From an uncultured Duganella sp. (GTDB lineage Bacteria; Pseudomonadota; Gammaproteobacteria; Burkholderiales; Burkholderiaceae), in contig CAMLSG010000290.1 in assembly GCA_946482635.1 (NCBI GenBank), forward strand, positions 1 through 5,389: a stretch of DNA of 5,389 bases, in the 5' to 3' direction. Shown here in pieces: positions 1-5,389 of the stretch. The translations under genes and the position numbers were made by a program. How positions within the stretch are numbered: position 1 is the first letter of the stretch; each line of letters begins with the position of its first letter. Below the pieces are notes generated by a model that saw only the letters and a list, made by a program, of their open reading frames with translations, was not told the DNA's origin and searched no databases.

Positions 1-1878
1 ATCGACCAGGGCACCGTGGACTTCATCCCGAACTACGACGGCTCGTACGAAGAACCGGCCCTGCTGCCGGCGCGGCTGCCGATGGTGCTGCTGAACGGCG
101 CCTCCGGCATCGCTGTGGGCCTGGCGACCGAGATCCCTTCGCACAACCTGACCGAGGTAGCCAAAGCTGCCGTGGCCATGATCCGCAATCCGAAGATCAG
201 CCACGCGGAACTGATGGAACTGATCCCGGGCCCGGACTTCCCGGGCGGCGGCCAGTTGATCACTCCGCGCGCGCAACTGGACGACATGTACGCGTCCGGC
301 CGCGGCTCGATGAAGGTGCGCGCGCGCTGGAAGATCGAAGAGCTGGCGCGCGGCCAGTGGCAGGCAGTCGTGTACGAACTTCCGCCTGGCACTTCGGCGC
401 AGAAGGTGCTGGAAGAAATCGAAGAACTGACCAATCCGAAGGTCAAGCTGGGCAAGAAGGCCCTGTCGCCGGAACAGGTGGCGCTGAAAGGCCTGATCCT
501 GGGCCAGCTGGACAAGGTGCGCGACGAAGCAGGCCGCGAGGCTGCAGTGCGCCTGGTGTTCGAACCGAAGTCGAAGAACCAGAACCAGACAGAGTTCATG
601 CACATGCTGCTGGCGCATACCTCGCTGGAGACTTCGGCCTCGATGAACCTTGTGATGATCGGCGGCGATGGCCGTCCACGCCAGAAGGGCATCAGCGAAA
701 TCCTGGGCGAGTGGATCGAGTTCCGCTTCGCCACGGTGACCCGCCGTACCCAGTTCCGCCTGAACAAGGTCGATGAGCGCATCCATATCCTGGAAGGCCG
801 CCAGATCGTCCTGCTGAATATCGATGAGGTGATCGCCATCATCCGCAATTCGGATGAGCCGAAGGCGGCACTGATCGAACGCTTCAAGCTGTCGGACCGC
901 CAGGCGGAAGACATCCTGGAAATCCGCCTGCGCCAACTGGCGCGCCTGGAAGCGATCAAGATCGAACAGGAACTGTCCGAACTGCGCAAGGAGCGCGAAG
1001 GCCTGCAGGATGTGCTGGATAACCCATCCACCCTGCGCCGCCTGGTGATCAAGGAAATCGACGGCGACGCCAAGACTTACGGCGACGCACGCCGCACCCT
1101 GATCGAGGAAGCTCAGAAGGCTGTCGTGGAACAGAAAGTAGCCGACGAACCGGTCACCGTGATCATCTCCGAAAAAGGCTGGGTGCGTGCGCGTACCGGC
1201 ATCGGCCACGATCCGGCACAGTTCACCTTCAAGGCGGGCGATTCGCTGTATGGCGCGTTCGAGTGCCGCACCGTGGATACCCTGCTGGGCTTCGGCGACA
1301 ACGGCAAGGTGTACTCCGTGCCGGTGGCAGCCCTGCCTAACGCACGCGGCGACGGCGTGCCGATTACCACGCTGGTCGACCTGTCGGGCGGTGCGCGGTT
1401 GCTGCATTACTTCGCGGGCAATGGCGACAAGCAGCTGCTGCTGGCGTCCGATGCGGGCTATGGCTTTATCGCCAAGGCCGGCGACATGGTGTCGCGCCTG
1501 AAGGGCGGCAAATCGTTCATTACGCTGGATGAAGGCGACAAGCCTCTGCCGCCGACCGTGGTGGTTGATGGCGCTAGCGCAGTGGCGGTCATTTCCGAGA
1601 AATCGAACCTGCTGGTGTTCGGCATGGACGAGATGAAGGTGCTGTCCAACGGCGGCCGCGGCGTGATCCTGATGGACCTGGCCGACAAGGAGAAGCTGGT
1701 TGCTGCTTGCGCGATCACCGACAAGGGCGTGACCGTGCAGGGTATCGGCAATGCGCAAAAGGCCAAGGAAGACCGCATGGGACCGACGGCGCTGGCGCCG
1801 CACTTCGGCAAGCGTGCTCGCAAGGGCAAGCCGATGCCGGTGCGTATCAAGCCGACTGGTTTGGCGCCAAACACCTGA
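1..1878 (+). CDS. parC: DNA topoisomerase IV subunit A, 5'-truncated by window edge
   Basis: ParC is the DNA-cleaving subunit of topoisomerase IV. With ParE it forms an A2B2 complex that decatenates daughter chromosomes. The frame is open from base 1, and 625 residues are visible before TGA at 1876-1878. The GTG at 16 is internal, not the start. By comparison with E. coli ParC (752 aa), roughly the first 130-150 residues are missing, including the catalytic tyrosine and the quinolone-resistance region. Visible landmarks are IDQGTVDFIPNYDG at the left edge, LPARLPMVLLNGASGIAVG (tower/breakage-reunion domain), LNIDEVIAIIRNSDEPK followed by a charged coiled-coil stretch (about residues 250-340), and a C-terminal beta-pinwheel domain starting near EPVTVIISEKGWVRA (about residue 383). 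The GyrA-box QRRGGKG is absent; only a degenerate SRLKGGKSF is present. This favours ParC over GyrA. parE is often nearby in this group but is not in the window. Confidence 0.96.
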   Translation: MDQGTVDFIPNYDGSYEEPALLPARLPMVLLNGASGIAVGLATEIPSHNLTEVAKAAVAMIRNPKISHAELMELIPGPDFPGGGQLITPRAQLDDMYASGRGSMKVRARWKIEELARGQWQAVVYELPPGTSAQKVLEEIEELTNPKVKLGKKALSPEQVALKGLILGQLDKVRDEAGREAAVRLVFEPKSKNQNQTEFMHMLLAHTSLETSASMNLVMIGGDGRPRQKGISEILGEWIEFRFATVTRRTQFRLNKVDERIHILEGRQIVLLNIDEVIAIIRNSDEPKAALIERFKLSDRQAEDILEIRLRQLARLEAIKIEQELSELRKEREGLQDVLDNPSTLRRLVIKEIDGDAKTYGDARRTLIEEAQKAVVEQKVADEPVTVIISEKGWVRARTGIGHDPAQFTFKAGDSLYGAFECRTVDTLLGFGDNGKVYSVPVAALPNARGDGVPITTLVDLSGGARLLHYFAGNGDKQLLLASDAGYGFIAKAGDMVSRLKGGKSFITLDEGDKPLPPTVVVDGASAVAVISEKSNLLVFGMDEMKVLSNGGRGVILMDLADKEKLVAACAITDKGVTVQGIGNAQKAKEDRMGPTALAPHFGKRARKGKPMPVRIKPTGLAPNT

Positions 1879-1889
1879 AACCGGCAACC

Positions 1890-1918
1890 CGGTGTCTGAC
1901 CCGCAGGGTCAGACACCG
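1890..1918. repeat. Perfect 13-bp hairpin downstream of parC (repeat unit 1)
   Basis: The left arm cggtgtctgaccc (1890-1902) is the exact reverse complement of the right arm gggtcagacaccg (1906-1918), with a gca loop. It begins 11 bases after the parC stop codon, so it probably ends or stabilises the parC transcript. No T-run follows on either strand, so it is not a textbook intrinsic terminator. Its core GTCTGAC/GTCAGAC recurs in the second hairpin 24 bases further on, which suggests a dispersed intergenic repeat family. Confidence 0.75.
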
Positions 1919-1936
1919 TAACGCGGCGGCCGCAGG

Positions 1937-1968
1937 CCAAGTGTCAGACCCTGTGGGTCTGACATTGG
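1937..1968. terminator. Second hairpin between parC and the M64 peptidase gene (repeat unit 2)
   Basis: The core is a perfect 10-bp stem: tgtcagaccc (1942-1951), loop tgt, gggtctgaca (1955-1964). If G1941 bulges out, ccaa (1937-1940) pairs with ttgg (1965-1968), giving 14 bp. Three T residues follow on the plus strand (1969-1971), so it is the better terminator candidate of the two for parC. It also lies 9 bases beyond the stop codon of the converging peptidase gene, so it could stop transcription from both sides. There is no strong U-tract, so terminator function is inferred from position and structure. Confidence 0.6.
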
Positions 1969-1977
1969 TTTACCGGT

Positions 1978-3384
1978 TTAACGCGGGGCGTAGAGGTCAA
2001 TGGTCTCCTGCACCGCATCGCTGCACACCGCACAAAACTCCTCGCTGCGGTCAAACATCAGGCACTGCTGCTGCGAACGATAGTAGCCCGTCGCTTCGTA
2101 GTTCGCGCCTTCGAAAGCACCAACCGCCTTGCGATTCGGCGCCTTCGAGAACAGCGCATTGGTCCACGCCAGGTCTTCCTTGAACAACTTGCTCATCTCC
2201 GATTCCGGACGATTGTCCTTGCGCAGTTGCGCGCGGATCTTCTGGTATTCGCGCGAATGCGCCTCATACTCCGCTTTCGGCCAGGCCGTCGGCAGCGCAG
2301 TTCCCGGCGTGACGAACTTCTTCCACTTCACATTGGCCGGGTCCAGCAAAGCCGTCACGTTTGGCTCCCACGGCTCCATGCGCACGCCGCCGGTCGCGTA
2401 AGCCACCGGCGAGGTGTAGTACTCGTCCGCCAGGCCCGCAAAGTGGTGGCCGAATTCGTGCACGAACAGGTAGTTCGCCCAGTCGTTATCCGCTGCCGCA
2501 GTGCTGAACTGGCCGTAAATGCCGCCACCGCCGTAGGTGTCGTTGTTCACCAGGATCTCGATGAACTCATACGGCGCGTGCTGTGCAATCTCGCGCAGGG
2601 CACGGTTGTCGATGGTCAGCACATAACGCTCGCTGCCGAAGATGTCGTAGCGCGTTCCCAGTTTCGACGCATGGTGGGTGTTGGTCGATGGACGCGAAAC
2701 ACCGCTCTCCTGCGTCGGCACTGCCATCGCCCATACGTTGAAGTCCTTGGCGCGTTCCTTGAACGGCGATACCGTGAACAGGTAATCGGACAGCTTGCGC
2801 GCGCGGGCTTCGAACTTGGCCATGTCCGCCTTGGTATAGCCGTCGCCCAGGATCAGCAAGTCCACTTTCTTGTCGCTTGGGCCATTGACCCGAATCGGGA
2901 TTGGCTTGGCCGGCGCCACGTCCTGCTTGCGCACCACATCCATCGCATCGGTATCGACATCCACGCTCCACGCCACCGAGAACTCATTGCGCTCGTCGCG
3001 CTTCAGGATGCGCACCTTGACCGGGCGGTCTGGCTTGGGAAAGCGCACCGATTCATGGAAGCCGCGCGTCAGCCTGGACGCTTCCTCGGTAGACTTCCAT
3101 TCAACGAAGATGGTGGAGAAAGTGCGGGTGTACAGCACTTTGCCTGTCTTGGCATCGGCCACTTCGACCTTGTTCACGCCGCGGTTGGTGGTGTCGATTG
3201 TCTTGGACATATCGCCCGGCCATGGCAAGGGCTCAATCACAACTTGTTCGATCGCATAACTTTCGTTTAGCGCGTTACCCGTGTGCATATAGTCGAGGCG
3301 CACGGTGGCCGGTTGTGCCGCCAGCGCGAGGCCGGCGACGGTGCTGAGCGCCGCTCCCGCCAGCAATCGATTCAGGTACGACAT
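1978..3384 (-). CDS. Secreted M64-family zinc metallopeptidase
   Basis: The protein has 468 residues. ATG at 3384-3382 is chosen because GGAGA lies just upstream and the product then begins with a clear signal peptide: N-terminal MSYLNRLL, a hydrophobic alanine/leucine core at about 9-22, and probable cleavage after ALA near residue 22. The mature protein is therefore exported to the periplasm or outside. Residues about 25-150 match the beta-rich N-terminal domain of M64 enzymes. The catalytic domain starts near VDLLILGDGYT (174-183) and carries NDTYGGGGIYGQF (281-293) and the zinc site HEFGHHFAGLADEYY (309-323), with H309 and H313 as ligands, E310 as general base and D320 as the likely third ligand. 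The C-terminus has CLM...FCAVC (cysteines 441, 451, 454), as in relatives. The family includes enzymes called IgA peptidases, but the substrate here is unknown and that name should not be transferred. The gene converges on parC and diverges from the sigma factor gene. Confidence 0.93.
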   Translation of the reverse strand: MSYLNRLLAGAALSTVAGLALAAQPATVRLDYMHTGNALNESYAIEQVVIEPLPWPGDMSKTIDTTNRGVNKVEVADAKTGKVLYTRTFSTIFVEWKSTEEASRLTRGFHESVRFPKPDRPVKVRILKRDERNEFSVAWSVDVDTDAMDVVRKQDVAPAKPIPIRVNGPSDKKVDLLILGDGYTKADMAKFEARARKLSDYLFTVSPFKERAKDFNVWAMAVPTQESGVSRPSTNTHHASKLGTRYDIFGSERYVLTIDNRALREIAQHAPYEFIEILVNNDTYGGGGIYGQFSTAAADNDWANYLFVHEFGHHFAGLADEYYTSPVAYATGGVRMEPWEPNVTALLDPANVKWKKFVTPGTALPTAWPKAEYEAHSREYQKIRAQLRKDNRPESEMSKLFKEDLAWTNALFSKAPNRKAVGAFEGANYEATGYYRSQQQCLMFDRSEEFCAVCSDAVQETIDLYAPR

Positions 3385-3388
3385 GAAG

Positions 3389-3393
3389 TCTCC
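3389..3393 (-). promoter_or_regulatory. Ribosome binding site of the M64 peptidase gene
   Basis: The minus strand reads GGAGA (3393-3389), with GGAG ending 5 bases before ATG at 3384. It fixes the start of the 468-residue product. The same frame stays open for 152 more codons up to 3840, but that extension is antisense to the sigma gene, and it would bury the signal peptide inside the protein. Confidence 0.75.
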
Positions 3394-3414
3394 AGTGTGG
3401 TTTTGGTGGCGGAC

Positions 3415-3420
3415 ATTGTA
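3415..3420 (-). promoter_or_regulatory. Possible -10 element of the M64 peptidase promoter
   Basis: The minus strand reads TACAAT here, five of six matches to TATAAT, about 30 bases upstream of the start codon. No good -35 box is seen 16-18 bases further upstream, so the promoter may be weak, activator-dependent, or read by another sigma factor. The 92-bp gap 3385-3476 must hold the promoters of both divergent transcription units. On the plus strand I see no convincing sigma-70 promoter for the sigma gene. Confidence 0.3.
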
Positions 3421-3476
3421 ACTTTGCTTTGCGGAATACAGTAGACCTGACAAAAAGCCAGGCATAAGATGGCTCC

Positions 3477-4031
3477 ATGCCCATCGAACCAGAACAGCTA
3501 AGGACATGGCTAGCAGCGGCAGGCCGCCAGGACACCGCTGCGTTTCGCGCGCTGTACGATGCATCCGCGCCGAAACTGTTTGGCTTTGCCTTGCGTATAT
3601 TACGTAAGCGGGAACTGGCCGAAGAGGCGCTGCAGGAAGCCTTCGTGTCGATCTGGCATGCAGCCCCGCATTACGAGGCCGGCCTGGCCGCGCCGCTGAC
3701 CTGGATGGCGGCCATAGTCCGCAACAAGGCGCTGGATATCCTGCGCCGAACGGACGATACGGTGGAGCTGGATCATGAAGCATTCCGCGACGAATACGCA
3801 AGCACGCCGGCCGAGGCCAGTGAAATGAGCAGCGATGCACGCGCGCTGGCTGGCTGCATGGCGCGGCTGGAAGGTTTGCATCGGCTGGCGATAGGCCTGG
3901 CCTTCTTCCATGACTTGTCGCATACCGAAGTGGCGCAGCGCATGTCGCTGCCGGTCGGCACTATCAAGACATGGATCCGGCGCGGCATGGAAAAACTCAG
4001 GAATTGCCTGTCGCAAGGAGATGCGCCATGA
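3477..4031 (+). CDS. ECF-type (sigma-70 family) RNA polymerase sigma factor
   Basis: This 184-residue protein is a normal-length ECF sigma factor that would direct RNA polymerase to a small set of promoters, usually including its own. Region 2 spans about residues 23-91 (FRALYDASAPKLFGFALRI, then EEALQEAFVSIW and WMAAIVRNKALDILRR), covering core binding and -10 recognition. An acidic linker (about 92-125) leads to region 4 (about 128-178), with the helix-turn-helix LSHTEVAQRMSLPVGTIKTWIRRG for -35 recognition. ATG 3477 is the first possible ATG start, because an in-frame TAA lies at 3465-3467. The ribosome binding site is poor (aagatgg at 3466-3472). The stop overlaps the next start as ATGA, so sigma and anti-sigma are translationally coupled. 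The sequence resembles the SigK/RskA-partnered type, and the downstream gene supports this. Its stimulus and target promoters cannot be read from the window. Confidence 0.93.
   Translation: MPIEPEQLRTWLAAAGRQDTAAFRALYDASAPKLFGFALRILRKRELAEEALQEAFVSIWHAAPHYEAGLAAPLTWMAAIVRNKALDILRRTDDTVELDHEAFRDEYASTPAEASEMSSDARALAGCMARLEGLHRLAIGLAFFHDLSHTEVAQRMSLPVGTIKTWIRRGMEKLRNCLSQGDAP
4015..4020 (+). promoter_or_regulatory. Ribosome binding site of the anti-sigma factor gene, inside the sigma gene
   Basis: AAGGAG lies within the last codons of the sigma gene, 7 bases before ATG at 4028. It decides the anti-sigma start: the frame is open from 3971, but the upstream ATG there lies inside sigma region 4 and lacks such a site. 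It is much stronger than the site in front of the sigma gene, which would favour ample anti-sigma production. Confidence 0.8.
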
Positions 4032-4714
4032 ATATCCGTGGCAATGACGCCTTGCGCGACAGGCTCGCCGCCGAATATGTGCTGGGCACCTTGCGCGGCG
4101 GTGCGCGGCGACGCTTCGAGGGCTGGATGTACAGCGATGCCGCCCTGCGCATGCTGGTCAAGGAGTGGGAGCGCCGCCTGCTACCGATGCATGAATTCGT
4201 CCGCGCCCTGGCCCCTTCTCCACAACTCTGGCGCAATATCGAAATGCGCCTGCACCTGAAACCGGAGCGCAGCAGCTGGCATTTCTGGCGCGGGTTCGGA
4301 CTGGGAACGGCAGCCGCCGCCGTCGCTGCCGCATTGCTCGTGGCGGTCAGCCTGCAGCAATTGCGTGGGCCAACTTACGACCTGGTCGCGACGCTGACGG
4401 ACCCGCAAGCGCAGCCTGCGCTGCTGGTGAAAGCGGATACCGGCAAGCGCCTGCTGCAGGTGCATATTGTTGGCGGCGTGCCGGTTCCGCCCGACCGCTC
4501 CTTGCAGTTGTGGGCGATTCCGAAAAGAGGTTCGCCGCGCTCGCTGGGCGTGCTGGGGACCGAAGGGCGCGGCACGTTCTCGCTGGCGCCGGGTGCAGTG
4601 GGCGACGACGTTGTGGTGCTGGCGATTTCCCTGGAGCCTCGCGGCGGCTCGCCTGATCCGAATGGGCCGACCGGGCCAGTACTGTACAAGGGCCCGTGGG
4701 TGCGGGCGATGTAG
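4028..4714 (+). CDS. RskA-type membrane anti-sigma factor
   Basis: This 228-residue protein is the likely cognate anti-sigma factor of the preceding gene, overlapping it by 4 bp (ATGA). Residues 1-88 form a cytoplasmic sigma-binding region, starting with DRLAAEYVLGTLRGGARRRFE and including the W-rich stretch PSPQLWRNIEMRL. One membrane segment follows (about 90-109, GLGTAAAAVAAALLVAVSL) after a positively charged flank, predicting N-in/C-out topology. The periplasmic domain (about 113-228) has the RskA C-terminal signature LQLWAIP...PRSLGVL...LAISLEPRGGSP...GPTGPVLY. There are no cysteines and no HxxxCxxC zinc motif, so it is not a ZAS-type redox sensor. Relatives release their sigma factor after regulated proteolysis at the membrane; whether this happens here is inference. 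The gene ends directly against the stop codon of the convergent HupE-like gene. Confidence 0.92.
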   Translation: MNIRGNDALRDRLAAEYVLGTLRGGARRRFEGWMYSDAALRMLVKEWERRLLPMHEFVRALAPSPQLWRNIEMRLHLKPERSSWHFWRGFGLGTAAAAVAAALLVAVSLQQLRGPTYDLVATLTDPQAQPALLVKADTGKRLLQVHIVGGVPVPPDRSLQLWAIPKRGSPRSLGVLGTEGRGTFSLAPGAVGDDVVVLAISLEPRGGSPDPNGPTGPVLYKGPWVRAM

Positions 4715-5389
4715 TCAGGCCGTGGCTCGCTCGACGAGCCACACCATCGCCAGCACGGCGATTGCCGCGGATCCCCCCTTCACCATGAGCTGCCTGTAAG
4801 TCCATGTGCGGCGCATGGCGTAGGCCAGCGGAACAAAGGCTGCGACGATGGCAAGCTGCCCAAGTTCGACGCCGATATTGAAGACAGCCAGCGAAAGCAC
4901 CGTTGCGTTTCGCGGCAGGCCAAGGTCTCCCAGCACGCCAGCAAAACCGAAACCGTGCAACAGGCCGAAGGCAAAGGCGGCAAGCCAGCGTTTGCCGTGC
5001 ACCAGCGGCCAGATATTGTTCAGGGCTGCGATGGCGACGGAAGCAGCGATGGCCGATTCAATCAGGCGGCCTGGCAACGCGACCACTTGCAAGGCCGCGA
5101 GCGAGAGTGTAATCGAATGGGCGAGCGTGAATGCGGTGACGACACGCAGGACGTCTGCGCTTGCGGGCCGCCAGCCCTGCGCCAGCACGGCCGGCAGCAG
5201 GAGTGAAAGCAGGAACAGGACGTGGTCGTATCCAGTCCAGATATGCCAGGTTCCGTGGCACAGGTAGCTGGAGGCCTGGCTCCATGCGCTGCCGTCATCG
5301 CCACCTGCCACAAAGCGCGTGCGATCGCTTCCCAGCACTGCCGACTGCGTGCGGCCATCAAGCGTGACATTGAGCATGCCTCGATGCAG
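4715..5389 (-). CDS. HupE/UreJ-family membrane protein, 5'-truncated by window edge
   Basis: The frame is open to the right edge, with 224 residues visible before TGA at 4717-4715. The ATG at 5377 is probably internal: the codons before it (LHRG) stay open, and members of this family usually carry a longer N-terminal extracytoplasmic domain, whose end LNVTLDGRTQSAVLGSDRTRFV seems to be. Numbering from that Met, about six membrane segments follow: 43-66, 78-99, 105-125, 131-150, 158-188 and 201-216. Family signatures are HIWTGYDHVLFLLSLLLP (45-62), TLAHSITLSL (84-93), LLHGFGFAGVLG (139-150) and FNIGVELGQ (166-174). The conserved H45, D51, H52, H87, H141 and E171 are plausible metal ligands. 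HupE and UreJ proteins are linked to nickel uptake in hydrogenase and urease clusters, but this subfamily often stands alone and its substrate is unproven. No hydrogenase or urease gene is in the window. Confidence 0.88.
   Translation of the reverse strand: MHRGMLNVTLDGRTQSAVLGSDRTRFVAGGDDGSAWSQASSYLCHGTWHIWTGYDHVLFLLSLLLPAVLAQGWRPASADVLRVVTAFTLAHSITLSLAALQVVALPGRLIESAIAASVAIAALNNIWPLVHGKRWLAAFAFGLLHGFGFAGVLGDLGLPRNATVLSLAVFNIGVELGQLAIVAAFVPLAYAMRRTWTYRQLMVKGGSAAIAVLAMVWLVERATA
4722..4742 (+). terminator. Hairpin just after the anti-sigma stop codon, inside the HupE-like gene end
   Basis: gtggctcg (4722-4729) and cgagccac (4735-4742) are exact reverse complements around a 5-base loop. The hairpin starts 7 bases after the anti-sigma TAG and lies in the antisense of the last codons of the HupE-like gene (VERATA). 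As the two genes have no spacer, this is the only visible candidate transcription end or 3' stabilising structure for the sigma operon. No T-run follows, so intrinsic termination is doubtful. Confidence 0.4.

Noticed and set aside
33..1073. 346-codon open frame antisense to parC
   Set aside because: It mirrors a strongly conserved ParC region. Its product is serine/arginine-rich low-complexity sequence with no recognisable domain, as expected from GC-rich antisense codons.
1926..1933. gcggccgc palindrome between the two hairpins
   Set aside because: An 8-base GC palindrome is not remarkable in GC-rich sequence, and nothing else suggests a binding site.
2227..3270. 347-codon open frame antisense to the M64 peptidase gene
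   Set aside because: The opposite strand encodes a convincing metallopeptidase with signal peptide and zinc motif. The antisense product is rich in Arg, His and Val and resembles no family I know.
3416..3442. Possible plus-strand sigma-70 promoter TTGTAA...TACAGT for the sigma gene
   Set aside because: The spacing is 15 bases and both boxes are poor matches. An ECF-type self-regulated promoter is as likely, but no clear motif was found.
3456..3474. 5-bp inverted repeat (agcca/tggct) just before the sigma start codon
   Set aside because: It is too short, with a 9-base loop, to claim an operator or a translational hairpin. It could easily arise by chance.
3385..3840. 152-codon upstream extension of the M64 peptidase frame
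   Set aside because: It runs antisense through the sigma gene, has no ribosome binding site support, and would place the signal peptide in the middle of the protein. The start at 3384 is preferred.
3971..4027. Longer anti-sigma start at 3971
   Set aside because: It lies within sigma region 4 coding sequence and lacks a Shine-Dalgarno. ATG at 4028 has AAGGAG at good spacing and gives the usual ATGA overlap.

Overview
The window looks like a stretch of chromosome from a GC-rich betaproteobacterium. The first gene, a parC fragment, has the betaproteobacterial form of the protein. The GTCTGAC/GTCAGAC hairpins after it resemble intergenic repeats I associate with Oxalobacteraceae (Massilia, Duganella, Janthinobacterium). 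That placement is an inference from memory, not from a search. No phage, transposon, CRISPR or RNA gene is visible.

Layout: (1) 1-1878, plus strand, the 3' part of parC (topoisomerase IV subunit A), cut by the left edge. (2) 1879-1977, a convergent intergenic gap holding two related perfect hairpins, probably the transcription end for both flanking genes and possibly a dispersed repeat. (3) 1978-3384, minus strand, a secreted M64-family zinc metallopeptidase with a signal peptide and an HEFGH motif. (4) 3385-3476, a 92-bp divergent promoter gap. (5) 3477-4031 and 4028-4714, plus strand, an ECF sigma factor and its RskA-type membrane anti-sigma factor, overlapping by 4 bp (ATGA). (6) 4715-5389, minus strand, a HupE/UreJ-family polytopic membrane protein cut by the right edge. 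It converges on the anti-sigma gene with no bases between the two stop codons.

The sigma/anti-sigma pair forms a self-contained envelope-signalling module: the anti-sigma holds the sigma factor at the inner membrane until a periplasmic signal releases it. The peptidase shares its upstream region with this module and may be co-regulated, but no promoter motif proves this. ParC is housekeeping, and the HupE-like protein appears unrelated to its neighbours.

I did not find a clearly new biological system. The most notable signals are the paired hairpins, whose stems differ by a compensatory base-pair swap, and the zero-gap convergence with a hairpin lying inside the last codons of the HupE-like gene.
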